Shown here in pieces: positions 1-11,750 of a DNA stretch of 64,000 bases. Within the stretch, counting starts at the first letter, position 1; each line of letters starts with the position of its first letter. Where the stretch lies: positions 868,001-932,000 of the forward strand of contig JAMZAV010000447.1 of the NCBI GenBank assembly GCA_024449915.1, read 5' to 3'. The position numbers and the translations under genes are program-made. The notes beneath the pieces are model-generated. The model was not told where the DNA came from, searched no databases, and saw only the letters and a list, made by a program, of their open reading frames with translations. The DNA comes from Sweltsa coloradensis. Its lineage: Eukaryota; Arthropoda; Insecta; Plecoptera; Chloroperlidae.

Positions 1-2
1 AG

Positions 3-1160
3 GGCAAGGGATTCCTCATATCAAGGGAGTCGTCTGCTCAGCGACGTCCGGACACTCACGAGGGGGTGGAGGTGCTGAACCAGTACAAGGTCAACGAGGA
101 GACCATCGTTCTAGTGAGGAAGGTAGGCGACCTTTTAAGTTACTTGATGTATGGGTTATACATTACACAAACTATAGACGGTGTTTGTTAAGTTGGCACT
201 GACCAAAGGGTTGCGCCACTGTCACCCTCTAACGAATCGGCAACAAAACATAATAGAATAACTCTCTTAAAACGTTTTCGAAGAAGAACACCGCTATTTT
301 AAAATCAAGACTTGTGAAATTTGAATATTTAAGAAGGGCCTTAGCTTAAACTGGACACATGCTAAAACAATGTGTGTGTAGCCCAAAATTAGTCGTCATA
401 CACAATGCCATTTTATTTTCTTATGTTCTATGTTTAATAACTTGTTTTAGTGTGTAGACTTCGTCGATCCAGTAGTGATCTGTGTGAACGACTCTGACTT
501 CGGCTGGATAGCTCCCCTTCAGAAGGCCTTGAACAACAAGCGGTCTGTCCTGAGGGTGATCCTTGTATCCCAAGGGGAAGACCTGAATGGAATCATGGGA
601 CTGTGTAACTGCATCCGCAAAGAACCGAACGGTCACGTTGTTAGGTAAATGTATTTTAAATCTATATTCGTAAAGTTTGATATCTTTACATTATTAAATA
701 ATGATTAAAGATAAATTTTCTTTTGAGTACGGTACCTTCAAATAATGTTTAAAGAGAAATTTTATTTCGAGTACAAGAATTAAAACATAGAATTTATTCT
801 CTGATCACATTTTTTCAACATTATTTTAATGGTGTGGGACGAATTTATTAATGATTAGTTCACTTGTGCATGATGTAAGACAATGATTTAAATGTTTATT
901 ATTTTTTTCACATTTTCCAGATGTATGTCCATCTTGGATCCAAATGCACCGACATTCGACCCCCAGTTACCGTTTTACAAGTTCCAACTAGCGAAAGACT
1001 TGGCCTTGAACGTGTACAAGGACGGTGATTGGGGCAGCTACCGCCATCTTCCCTTGGAGTCCAACGCCACGAGTGTCTACAAACACGCCTACGTCAACAC
1101 CGTCAACAGAGGGGACCTCTCCAGCTTGAAGTGGCTTCGGGGACCCATCGACCCCACCTC
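3..1160 (+). CDS. FASN: FAS copy 1, three exons of the region before ER
   Basis: Exons 3-122 (phase 0, donor AAG|GTAGGC), 451-644 and 921-1160 join in frame. The product includes VLVSQGEDLNGIMGLCNC, then AKDLALNVYKDGDWGSYRH and VNTVNRGDLSSLKW. From family knowledge these resemble the stretch of insect FAS that lies between the pseudo-methyltransferase core and the enoyl reductase and contributes to the structural scaffold. No lesions are seen. The last exon ends in phase 2 (TC|GTGAGT) before a 4.9-kb intron enlarged by a transposon. Confidence 0.82.
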
Positions 1161-3140
1161 GTGAGTCAACTTGGTGTATTTAGCCCTTTCCCAACCAAAA
1201 GACGTTTTAAAAATACTCTGGATACAGAGTAACTTATTTTAAATATTTAAGTTTCTGGGCCACATGATGCGGTTGATAAATAGTCCCTGGCGTTCCCCCC
1301 CCCCCCATTATTTAACGTCAATCCTATTCAGTTTTTAAAACTTTGTTATGCATTTAATTCTCTGTCCCAGAAGTAAGACGTATTTAATATTTAAAATATT
1401 ACTAACACAATGCAAACATTTTAATTCTTATTCATGTCTTAATAGTCACTGCACTTTTTTTTATTTAAAAAAAATGTTTTTGTGTAATTTAAACAAGAAG
1501 TAAATTGGACCTCCAGTTTGCGCGCCAAAAACGAGCGTGCGCCATCTTTGGACGGTACTACGTCATAACTGTGTTGAGTCAAGGCCAATTGGAAACTAAA
1601 TGTACGTATATTTGTACATATTTACATACAGACGGCGGTGCTCGCCCATCCGCTCAACACAAACAACTCCACAGGGATGTACATTTTCACCGTCTTTTGT
1701 TTTTCTTTTTTCGTATGTGAAAGGAGATTTCGCGAGATCATTGTGATAAAGAATAACGAGCATTTTGTCTTGAATTTTTGCATAGCCTAGGACTATCATG
1801 GTATTCTTTATCTACAAAAGGCTTTAAGGTAGCTCAAGCGAATATACTCTCTAGTTTTTTAGAGAGTTTCTTAATTTTGATGGTACCTCTAATATAGTTT
1901 AAAAAATTATTAAATCACAAACAATTAAATAAAACACACTTTGTTTACTAATTTTAAATGAATTACGCAACAATGAAGCTTACTTTTAAAATAAAATACA
2001 GAAATTACAAGATTCGTTATTGTTATTTCACAGGCTGTGATTTGACTCACGTATTTTTGTTTTTCATAGTAAACAATAAAACACGATTTATTGCTTCAAA
2101 TTAACACAAAATTGAATTTCTAATCGCTTTTAAAATTAAATAAATATTATTGGTGTTCAGTTTTTATTTAATTAAACGCGTATTCAATAGTATCAACTAC
2201 CAACGAAGGATCTGGCATCACTGTAATCACAGCGTCCCGAGGGGCCCCTTCAAAGGGCGAATTGTATCAAAATGTCAGATTGTGATGGCCGCCTGCATTA
2301 CAAATGTACGAATGTAAAACAATCTTCAAAGTTAATACATCGAAAGTCCACACATCGCTCAGCAATCGTGGACACCACACACACATCGATGTGAATTACA
2401 AGCTAGCTTTTGGTAAGTATTAACTTAGCATTTCCTTTCTCTTTAGATTAGATGAATTTACGGCGTAGGCCTAGGCCATAGCCATAGCCTAGGCATAACC
2501 TAGATATTATCAATCTACCTAATATAAATAGCCTAGGCCTCGCTTCTCTAGGCCTATAGTGTAAAAATCTTCACACCTACACGTTCATTGAACCAATAAC
2601 TTGTACCTAGTAGACCCTAGACCTAACTCCTTACAAAAATATCAACACAAAATCAGCCGTGGAGATAACTTAAATTAGGCACTAGGGAATGGAGATAGTA
2701 TAGAGGCTGGTCCTTCCTTATCTTGCCTCCAAGCCAGATTTATCTGCCCGACAGTTTACAGACGTCACTCTACCGCTCCCCCCCCCCCCATTTGAAGTAG
2801 CCTAGGCCTATTGGCTTGATTTACACCACAGTATTTATCAATTTTTTTAAAATTTTATATTAGGGGTTTGTAGTAGACGAAACTTCGAGTTGAGTCGAGT
2901 ATTTGGTCTACTCGAAATTGAGTATCAGAAAATTTACGATTTTGGTGGAGGTGCCGGGTAGCCTATAGCAAATTCACCACTATTCGTAGAAATGGTGGAG
3001 GGGCCGGGTCGCGTGCTAGTGTGAAAACGTAAAAATCGTTACCTATTTTTGGCGCTACCTTACCTACCCTGATTATCAATAATAGGAACCAGGACTCGCA
3101 ATCCCTATTTTGTAGTTGATAAGATATATTTTAATTTGCA

Positions 3141-3365
3141 GGCTTGCTGGACACAGGAATGGGATCTACTCAGCTGAACACATTCCTAAGTGAGACTTTG
3201 ATAAAGAGACATTAAAGAGTTGTTGGTCCTGTAATAGAATTCAAGGCACAGTCATTGTGCGAAAAAATAATAGACTTGGAGAAATCTCTGACCAAGTTGA
3301 CAAGTGAAAACATTACAGCTTTATCGTCATGCAATAGTTCATCATTACCTTCTGATACGTCTTAG
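3141..3365 (+). pseudogene. Mutator/Kolobok-like transposase fragment
   Basis: Directly after an acceptor-like TTTGCAG, the frame reads GMGSTQLNTFLSETLIKRH, then a stop (TAA), then RVVGPVIEFKAQSLCEK in the same frame, ending at TAG. From memory of the family, this resembles the region of Mutator-like (PF20700-type) or Kolobok transposases in which a 'G-G-x-x-Q-x-x-x-F-L' helix precedes a 'K-R-x-x-x-V-G-P-x-I-E' stretch. It lies inside the TTAA element, which fits. The internal stop makes it non-functional. Family assignment is from pattern recall only. Confidence 0.5.
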
Positions 3366-4006
3366 CTAACACCAATGAATGTAAAGAATCTGTGCCTATT
3401 CCCCAAGACATAAGTCAGGATTCTACAACTCAAATAGTACTAGAAACACCCCAAATAACGTTCAACACCATTAGGATCAAATCTGATCGCACCTACTAGT
3501 GAGCCCATACCAAATATAGGAGCAAAGCATCATACTGCAACACCGAAAAGAAAGCGAATATCACTCATCAAGTACTATGGATGTAGAAGAACCTCAACCC
3601 AAAAAGGTCCACCTTATCTGCTCATATGACATGGATACAAAGTACAAACTGTGTCACGTCAGGATGCATGGGGAGGATTGGTAAATTTCTTCTTTGAAAT
3701 TAAGAAAATAATAAATTTAGACCTAGTGGGACACAACATTGGTTTTGTTCTGAGGTTTTCATACTCATACTTTTTTATATTCGATTCATTAATTAATTAC
3801 ATTGAATATACTTTTTGAATTTTTTTACCAAAATTGCTGTGTTTTAATGCATTGTTGTTGTAATATTACTATTTCAAATATTTAATTAACTGTAGTTCAT
3901 TGTTGTGTCTGAATCTATGTAAAGATTTATTTAATTGTCCTCCTTTGTAAATCAGTTTTTTTAACTGAATAGGAAATACGTTAAATTCTTTTTTGTTTTT
4001 AAATCT

Positions 4007-4294
4007 ATGGAATTGTGCATACTGGAACATTTTTTAAAACTAATCTATAATTGTGCCGATACCCTAAAGATAACTAGAGAGGTCTGTCCAGGTCGAACGT
4101 CGTACACACAAGAAGCAATTGCAACTGACCTGGCTGTTAACACCGGTTCAGCGCACAATGCAGTAAATGATGTACTTACATTACAAGCCATCGCTAACCA
4201 TATTCTGCCAGAGGAGATCTTCGAAAAACACGAAGATTTTTTTCAAAACTCCTGCGATACAGCATTGAAAAAACCAACAAGGCATCACTGTTAG
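4007..4294 (+). pseudogene. DEDDh exonuclease-like fragment within the transposon
   Basis: This 95-codon open frame includes DTLKITREVCPGRTSYTQEA followed by SAHNAVNDVLTLQAIANHIL. The AHNAvnD arrangement matches the last motif of DEDDh 3'-5' exonucleases (His and Asp four residues apart), and DTL followed by P-G-x-x-S-Y is typical of the C-terminal half of that fold in exonucleases carried by animal transposons. The N-terminal DxE motif is not seen, so it is a fragment or a terminal exon. It sits in the same orientation as the transposase-like remnant 640 bp upstream. Confidence 0.55.
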
Positions 4295-6049
4295 TTTTGA
4301 AAGGTTCTGGGTTCTCTAGACCAAATCATTGGGAAGATTGCAGCAGCAAACTTTGAACTATGACCAAATGAAGTAAGTTTTTGACATATTGAAATGAGAA
4401 GGGATCCAACATTTATTTCAGGAAAGTGTAAACGGACATCCTCGTGTGACAAAAACAAAAAGATTATTGGGCTTGTAATTAAAAATTTCTCAAAATTGCA
4501 AAACAAAACACAAATGCTTAGGCAAAATTCTTGAAGAACACTGACATCGGTACATCAATGGGGTCGATTGTTTCTTTCGATTGCTAGAAAAGGACAGCCC
4601 CAAAGTCGAACGACATACTAAACAATATGACTACCTACTGTTACAGTTATTTCATAAAAATAAACATTTATAAAATACAAAGCAATGTAGGTCCACAAGT
4701 GCTTCAAACCCCAACCTCTGAACTACAATTCGACTTGGTGTTATTTTTCCATGATATTTTGTATTTTTATATAATTGGAGATTGGAGATAAGAAAGTGCT
4801 CACTCAACAATTACAAAAAAATGTTCACATTATTTAATATTTATTATTATATGTAATTTACTAATTGATAATAAATTGCAACTTCATTGGCTGCCTGTAT
4901 AAAACAAGTATCATCTTTATATTTCTTATACCTGTTGGACACTTACTTAGACAGTAGCAAAATTAGATTTTTAAATCTCCCTCCAAATGTGCTAAGGCTC
5001 TAAGCCAATAAGATTTGAGCTAAGTTTACAGGGTTGCCAAGTCAAATCGTCAGGTTGCATTTCAGGACGCTATAACTTCTAAATTAGTTCAGGAAGGTAC
5101 GATTTTCTTGTTTCTATTCCATTCAGAATTTAATATTCTTTAAGAAAATCAGTTTTTAAAAACTTTTTATTCACAAGAAGTTATTTAAAATAATAAGTGA
5201 AGGTCGAAAAGTGAATATATTTCCATGTCCCCGTGCTATGGTATAGGGTGACCTTGAAACTTTAGTCCTGAATATCTCGTAAATTAGTTGAGGATGCCTG
5301 GTTTTTCTTTTTACATTATTGTGTAGCAGGTAATTATCTGTTAATATGCCAAATTTGAAATTTTTTTATCCACGTCGAGATACGCTTGAGCTACCTTAAT
5401 AAGTCATCAAAGTAAGGTTTTTGTGCGGGATGTGTGTCAGAACATGAACGTGCAGGCCTAGGGTTGGCAAGTTAAGCCTAGGGCTTGTCAAGTGAGTAAT
5501 TTTAGTATTCACATACCAATCCCTATATCCTACAGGAACGATTTTCCTAGACTGTTGTATTATAAATAATTTTCTACGCCTAGGCCTAGACCTAGGACTG
5601 TTTCAGTTTTGTTTTTTGATTGCAATGTCAACGTTTCTCGTTTTCTGGCCAGGCGTTAAATGTAAAATGTCCGCCATCTGTTTACATTACTGTAGGCTAC
5701 GCTAGGCGCTGCTTTGTTTAAAACACCGCCGTCTTGATGTATATCTCGATCCTACTATAATACTATTCCAACATCTTTGGTCTGGATGTATGTTTATCCA
5801 GACGGCGTTGGATCAACACAGTTCTGACGTCACAGTCGTTTTTGCCGCTTTAAAAAACTGCTGCTTTTAAAACGGCTATCAATCACTGGATTATTATTTC
5901 ACGGAAAAACAAAGTACATATTTGTAATCGGGACGAAATACTTCTTCTAAAAAATCTATTCGTACAGTATTTGGCGGAAGTGGAATATTCCCTATTGTAG
6001 TAAATAATATCAAAATAAATTACCCTTGTGAATCGTTCTCTGTTCAAAG

Positions 6050-6304
6050 ATACAAGCCAGAAGAAGGTCAGGATCTCATCCAAATTTATTATGCCGCTCT
6101 CAACTTCCGTGACGTCATGATCGCGTCAGGGAAACTGGCCGGGGAGGTTGTGGTGAAGGAGAGACTACAGCAGGTACGACTACGTGCCAATGTCAGGCGA
6201 CAACTTAGGGGTATCTCTAGTAAAGTATTCTCGCCGTAAGAAGGCTGCTGCTGGCGTTCGTGCATTCGACAAAATACCAACCTTACTTACTTACTTACTT
6301 ACTA

Positions 6305-6348
<44 letters not shown>

Positions 6349-8301
6349 GTGTGTTTGGTGCATCTCTGCGATTGGTGTTTAAGTGAAACATTTAGTGCAC
6401 GTATAGTTGCGTCTGTCTAATCAGGCTTGAGTTCGCCATTGGTCAGGAGAACAGCAAGGAGGTGTCAAGAATTTGTCAGACTCCAGTTTCAATCCGTTCA
6501 ATCGTTCATTCCATTCCATTCTAATTCAATCATAAAACTTAATCCAATCAACTTTCATTGCTCATTTCATACTTGAAGTCTATAGTTAAGTACCGGTAGT
6601 AGTACCGATCATACTCATTCTATAACCCTGTAATGTTTATAATTTTACTTGTTTGACATTACATCAAATATCTAACTTCTTGCTCCAGGAGTGCATGCTC
6701 GGCTTCGAGTTCTCCGGGCGAGATTCTTGCGGGCGAAGAGTGATGGGGATGGCTAAGTCAGCTTGCCTGTCCAACATGGTCGTCGCAGAGAAGATTCTCA
6801 TGTGGGAGATTCCAGACGGCTGGAGCATGGAAGACGCGGCCACGGCGCCTGTAACCTACGCCACGGTCAGTTCTAACGTTACTCATTAAATTTAGTTGGT
6901 GTGCATTACACCTTATCAACATTACAACTGTTTTCATAATAATAACCTCTGCAGGTCTCTGGTCTGGTTCTGAAGACCCGGAATAACATTCATTTTTACG
7001 ATAAAGTTGGAATAACTTTTAAAATCAATAATTATCGAAACTATTAAGTGCAATCAACTAAAAAGTTGTATTTAATGAGTACGAATGGACCAATATAAAA
7101 TATTATTTATTTATTAAACAACGTAACAATTGAAGTTATATCCAATACGATGACATGCAGTGACAAATTGACTTAATCCTTTTTCCACATTTAATCATTG
7201 GTAATAATTAATAATACATACTCGAAGCGAAAAATGAAACTGCTTAATTCTCTAGTTTTCAATCTATAATGTTGGAATGCTTTAATCAATATTCTCTTGA
7301 AACTCAATACACGTAATTTTCAGAAAGTAATAGGTGTAATCCTTTTCCCCTAACTTTCTTTAATACGTCAAATTGCCTCTTGTTTCATTTTACAAAGTCA
7401 ATGTTAGTTTAATAATGGCTCTTGTTCACTAAACTGTTCCATTTCAATACTTCATGTTTTTTTAAATGTTTCTCTAGGTTCTTGGTTGGGCTTTTGAATC
7501 ATTGAGAATAGTGGTGTCACGTTAGGGGAGGGAGTGAGTGTGCTGATCCACGCTGGTTCTGGAGGGGTCGGTCAAGCAGCCATCCACCTCGCCCTCCGTG
7601 CCGGGTGCACCGTCTACACCACTGTCGGGACACAGGAGAAGAGAGACTTCATCAAGCAGAGATTCCCACAGGTAAGACATAGATGTTCCTTCATCATTAT
7701 GTAGTATGTGCCAAGTATGGAACATGTTCATCACGAGGAACTGTGCCAACAGTTGACTGACCGGCACATCGCCAACTCTCGCGACTCGTCCTTCGAGCAG
7801 CATGTGATGGCCGAGACAAATGGCCGAGGAGTGGACATCGTGTTGAACTGTCTGGCAGGTGAGCTGCTTCAAGCCTCAGTTCGCTGCCTCGCTGTCGGGG
7901 GGCGCTTCCTGGAGATCGGCAAGGTCGACATGGTTGCCAACTCACTTCTTGGCAAGTAGTTCACTTTATATACTTTGAACATCCATTTCTTCTAGAATTG
8001 GTCTATGTCTATCTGGTCTCTTGTAGAATTGGTGAATAGTCATGCTAGAGAAAAATGGCTTTTGCTTTGTTTCTTATTCATTTAATCAAAACTAACATTC
8101 TTGACATGTTTGTTTTTCAGAAATGGAAAGGTTTGGTGAAAGATTAATCAGCTTTCATGGCATACTCTTGGATCTCTTCGAATGTGTTAAGACTTTCGCG
8201 GGCCCTGTCGACAGATTAATACGAGAATGCTTAGATAAAGGGGATATTCAACCCCTGACGAGGACGACCTTTGGCAGTGACGAGGTTGAGCAAGCGTTCA
8301 G
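6050..8301 (+). CDS. FASN: FAS copy 1, enoyl reductase exons
   Basis: Exons about 6050-6173 ([20 protein letters not shown]), 6689-6865 ([20 protein letters not shown]), about 7535-7671, 7753-7951 and 8121-8301. They encode the NADPH-dependent enoyl reductase of the MDR family, including [20 protein letters not shown] (nucleotide-binding loop), GRGVDIVLN and [13 protein letters not shown]. The 5' edge of the 7535-7671 exon is unclear: upstream of [12 protein letters not shown] the frame runs into a TGA near 7494, and the expected YYxL segment is only approximately found in another frame, so a further lesion is possible. Exon 7753-7951 ends at a GC donor. Confidence 0.82.
6283..6347. repeat. 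(TTAC)n microsatellite
   Basis: About 16 TTAC units in a FAS copy 1 intron. Confidence 0.95.
7952..8120 (+). other. Probable GC-AG intron in FAS
   Basis: Frame continuity from ANSLL to [13 protein letters not shown] requires the upstream exon to end in phase 1. The only suitable site is CTTG|GCAAGTAG, a classic GC donor (consensus AG|GCAAGT); the nearby GT sites give a stop or the wrong frame. The acceptor is TTTTTCAG at 8113-8120. Copy 2 has the same phase at its matching exon start (63,758), but its donor is outside the window. Confidence 0.65.
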
Positions 8302-8924
8302 GTAATACTTTGGTCAACTAAATAAATAAAGTAAATACATTCGTATTGAGAGTCTTCCCCCTCAGTCAAATAACCTGGTTTTAACTGTAGTTCATTGTTG
8401 TGTCTGCATCTATGTTATTAGATTTATTTAGTTGTCCTCGTTTGTAAATTAGTTTTTTAACTGAAAAGGATAGACGTAAAATACAAATAAATAAGACCTT
8501 GGGTCCAAATTTTAAAGCGGACAGAGCTACTTCTTAGTTCAGAGGTTTATTCCATGGATTAAAATAAAACAAGGTAGCACCGGTAAGAAAAAACTTAAAT
8601 TATATTTATTGACTTTTAACGTTTAATTTTTCACATTCATAATTTGTCAATGATTAAGACCATTAAAAGATTTACGACTTTAATTAAATTAGCATAATAG
8701 GTGCAATAGGATAGTTCCAGTATTTTTCGAATCCTGTAGGGATAAATTTTGTACTTAAAATATTAGTTTAACAGATGAACTAAGAGTCGTATTGTCAAGA
8801 AAATGTAAGAGTTCATTGGTTGTATCTTTAGACTTTCTACCAATGGTCCATTTTCTTTTTCCAATTTCTCATTCCTTAAATTGTAAGACAAAATCTTATA
8901 AAATTTACCAAATTTTTTTTCTTT

Positions 8925-9059
8925 CATACATTCCTTAGATTGAACATGAAAGTTCTGGTACAAATTCGTTCATAAAGAAAACATTTAGTACAGAACTTTG
9001 AAACGAAATAGCTTTACCAAAGTTTTTCTGCGATCCACACAACTCTTACATCATTGCCG
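8925..9059 (+). pseudogene. FASN: FAS copy 1, decayed ER/KR linker exon
   Basis: Alignment by eye with copy 2 (62,537-62,682, - strand) shows a shared 3' half (ALPKFFC followed by HNSYIIAG and donor GCCG|GTAAGC) and a shared GTTCTG-TACAAATTCG core. Between these, about 7 nt are missing and TAA and TAG stops appear. The start and acceptor of the exon are poorly preserved. Translation in the original frame is impossible, so this exon alone would inactivate copy 1. Confidence 0.75.
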
Positions 9060-9226
9060 GTAAGCGAAGACGACATAATATGATACATTATGCTAGCTTG
9101 TGTGATGATTTTTTGTTCATATGCATTATACCATTTACTATTTATCTACTTAACTAAGAAATGTAATTATGACTATGTTTGTATGTTTTGTGTCATTTTG
9201 TCACCTATCATCACTGTATTTACCAG

Positions 9227-9456
9227 TGGATCGGGCGGTTCGGCTGGAAGCTCGCTGTGGTAGTCATGCACCGGCTATGAACTGTCTGACGTCACGCACG
9301 GGCTGGAACCGGGTCCTGATGGAGCCGGTACGCACCTGGGTCATATGGGTGCACGGTCACTCTCACTAACGGGTACCAAACCTCTGACGAACGGCGTGGA
9401 AGACTGGTTCGCAAGTGCTCAACAACTGGGGACAGTCGCGGCCATCTTAACGGGTG
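9227..9456 (+). pseudogene. FASN: FAS copy 1, decayed ketoreductase exon
   Basis: Counterpart of the intact copy 2 exon 61,101-61,348. Shared blocks such as GCTGACGTCACGCAC, GGTACGCACCTGG and GGGGACAGTCGCGGCCATCTT prove homology, but many 1-4 nt indels scramble the frame. The Rossmann loop GGLGGFG is lost, and the frame entered at the acceptor stops at TAA 9367-9369. The donor GTAGGT at 9457 survives. Confidence 0.8.
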
Positions 9457-9739
9457 GTAGGTGGAACCAGCTCGCTCCTTTTTTAAAAAATGGTCTACAT
9501 TCGTCAAACTCACCCTTTCGTAACACTATCATTATGGTAATGGGTCTATCATTAAAGCCAATCGTCTTATTAAAAATTGATGTACTTAATGAAAACATTG
9601 GCCAACGTTTTTAAAATTAATGTAAGACGTATGGTTCCATTCCCTAAATTTTTATTAATGATACTAAGAAAGTATTTCCTGGTTGGATAATTGGTAAAAA
9701 GAAAATGTCAGAGTAAACTAAACGATTTACTCGGATAGG

Positions 9740-10395
9740 TCTTAAAGGGGTTTTAACCTAAAACTCAAAAAATATATTTATTCAGACTAGTGAATTTAGC
9801 AATTCCAAAAATGTATTGGACAACCATGACTCCCAAAAAATGGTCAAACATGACATTTATTCGAATCAGATCCTCCATCGGCATATAAATCCCCATAAAG
9901 AAACAACATGGGAACGATCATCTAGCCCCGGACCATGGAGGATTGTGTCCACTAGAAAAATATTGGCTATTGACGTACTCTTCATGCCTTTTCTGTAAAC
10001 TCTCCTACATATGTTTAGCTTTGTAATTTGGGCAGTTGTTCGGAGTCAGAACTATCCTGACTGCCCAGGGATGGGGTGTGTGTGGAATTGGAATGCATAT
10101 GTATTGGTTCTTTGAGGTATTTGGGCAAAGTTTCAAGCGGCAACAATTAAACAATGTCCTTTTAGATTGGTACGTAGTCTCTCGTATCTATGTGATCTAA
10201 GAACAAAGAATCAGGTTTAAAGCCGATAATAAATTTTCCTACAAATCACCATTTTTGACAATTTCATCCAAAATTCAAAAATTGAGTTAAACCAGTACTA
10301 GATAAATTTTTATGAACAGGTCATTTAAGTGTAGTATTGTACTAAAGATCACGTGGTAAAATAATAATTTTTGTGAGTTTTTAGCCCCTTTAAGC
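9740..10395. mobile_element. MITE with AAAGGGG ends, copy 1
   Basis: The element begins near CTTAAAGGGGTTTTAACC and ends near TTTTAGCCCCTTTAAG, an inverted pair. The interior shares stretches with 32,970-33,430, 38,955-39,115 and 39,928-40,910 (CCATGAC, AAAAATGGTCAAAC, TTGACGTACTC, TGTAATTTGGGCA). It lies in a FAS intron. No coding capacity is seen. Confidence 0.65.
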
Positions 10396-10572
10396 ATACA
10401 TATTTTGTTCTTATGATCCTACCAGACAGGAATTTATTTATAAAAAGATAGGGTGAAAATGTTCCCACTAGATGGTTCATTGGCCATTGGACATAGAACT
10501 TGTCTAATGACCCATCTAGCCAGGGTCTATACAATACAATTCTGAAATCAAGTACTTCTTTGTTTTGTGCAG

Positions 10573-10897
10573 GTATTGGCCGACGCCATCTTCGAGAACC
10601 AGACAGCCGAGCAGTTCGTGACGTCACTCAGTCCCAAGGCCACAGCCACCCAACACATGGACCAGCTGTCTAGAAGGCTGTGCCCCCAACTAGAACACTT
10701 CGTGGTCTTCTCGTCTGTGTCGTGCGGTCGCGGCAACGCTGGCCAGACCAACTACGGCATGGCCAACAGCGTGATGGAGCGCATCTGTGAGCGGAGGGTC
10801 GAGGAGGGCTACCCCGGGCTGGCCGTGCAGTGGGGGGCAGTGGGGGACGTGGGGCTGGTGGCCGACAAGATGGAGGACCACAAGGAGCTGGTCATAG
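10573..10897 (+). CDS. FASN: FAS copy 1, ketoreductase catalytic exon
   Basis: One exon of 108 codons plus 1 nt, with acceptor TTTTGTGCAG and donor GTCATAG|GTGAGA. It encodes VLADAIFENQTAEQF, LEHFVVFSSVSCGRGNAGQT and NYGMANSVMERICERR. These are the KR active-site Ser (FSSVS) and Tyr (TNYGMAN) regions of the SDR fold, which reduces the 3-keto group with NADPH. The exon is intact and its reading frame equals that of copy 2 (58,276-58,600). Confidence 0.88.
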
Positions 10898-11121
10898 GTG
10901 AGAGAACTTGGAGGATATCTTAAATACTACTAAGAAATAACATTTATGTCTCTACCCACTCTGCTGCAAAAACTGTTTGTCGGTAAGCGGCTCCAAACCA
11001 ATTCTATTCCATTCGCCCCCTTACACCGATTGTCATAGTCTATGATCTTTCCCTGGATCTTAACATATATTTTAAAGGTGGTGCTGTACACTACTTGCAT
11101 CAAAATAGGTTCTTTTAACAG

Positions 11122-11240
11122 GTGGTACGCTACAGCAGGGTATCGCTTCTTGTCTACAAGTCCTGGACAGTTTCCTAGTCAGACCCACCCCGTGGTTGCC
11201 AGTATGGTGGTGGCGGAGAAGCGAGCACGGTTGGGTGAGA
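11122..11240 (+). pseudogene. FASN: FAS copy 1, broken pre-ACP exon
   Basis: Matches copy 2 exon 57,913-58,062. It opens correctly with [19 protein letters not shown], then one base is missing relative to copy 2 (CCTAGTC against CCTGAGTC). The rest, [17 protein letters not shown], is therefore in another frame. The 3' end that in copy 2 reads [11 protein letters not shown] with donor GTAAGT is replaced by unrelated sequence, so no donor is found. Confidence 0.8.
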
Positions 11241-11546
11241 GGGAAACCTCTGTGGAGTTATTCAACTGTTTGTTGTATTTAATCAGAGATATACATTAGT
11301 CATTAAAAATCTTAGTTAAATTAACATAATACAATGAGAAATGCGTATTTTATAAAAATACGAGACATAAAATACATACGAGTTAATAATGTAATATCGA
11401 CTATCACTTTGTCAATACCAATAAAAATTTTATGGAGATGTTGATGGTGGTGATTATGAATTGTTGCTCATTGTTTTACACATCTTAAAAGATTATGAGT
11501 GGTAGTCGATGAGAGAAGATAAATCCGAGATTGTGGTTGTCTGTAG

Positions 11547-11750
11547 GTATCCGTGATGCAAAGACTGTGAGCGAACACGCCACCCTTGCCGAGTTGGGCG
11601 CCGATTCTCTGATGGTCGTAGAGATGAAACAAGCGCTAGAACAAGAGTATGACGTTGTCCTCTCTCCCCGGGAGATCCGAGCCATGACCTTCGACATGCT
11701 GGCCAAGATTGCCAACGCCGGTGCCGTAGCAGGAACGGAGAAGAACTATG
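11547..11750 (+). CDS. FASN: FAS copy 1, acyl carrier protein exon
   Basis: The exon (acceptor CTGTAG, donor TATG|GTACGT) encodes an acyl carrier protein domain: IRDAKTVSEHATLAELGADS followed by LMVVEMKQALEQEYDVVLSP. The Ser of GADSL is the expected 4'-phosphopantetheine attachment site. Frame and phase (1/1) match copy 2 exon 57,265-57,468, with few amino-acid differences. Confidence 0.88.

Larger units (their letters stand above)
1828..5395. mobile_element. TTAA-flanked DNA transposon, degenerate
   Basis: The ends are inverted copies of GGTAGCTCAAGCG, each flanked by TTAA (1824-1827 and 5396-5399). A TTAA target duplication is known for piggyBac and Kolobok elements. The 3.57-kb interior has remnants of two protein segments on the + strand: a transposase-like segment at 3141-3365 and an exonuclease-like segment at 4007-4294. 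Stops and missing sequence indicate a dead copy. The TIR and TSD are directly visible; the superfamily is not settled. Confidence 0.75.
1161..6049 (+). other. Large FAS intron filled with repeats
   Basis: No host exon is recognisable here. The intron contains a TTAA-flanked transposon (1828-5395) and a unit at about 5400-5720 that recurs at about 50,210-50,490, with the shared words TTGTATTATAAATAATTTTC and ATGTCCGCCAT. CCTAGG-rich stretches (about 2460-2610 and 5450-5600) are also present. The downstream acceptor is placed at 6049|6050 because this is the nearby AG that keeps the frame; it is less certain than the other sites. Confidence 0.6.

Noticed and set aside
7522..7945. Long - strand frames
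   Set aside because: Shadows of GC-rich FAS ER exons.
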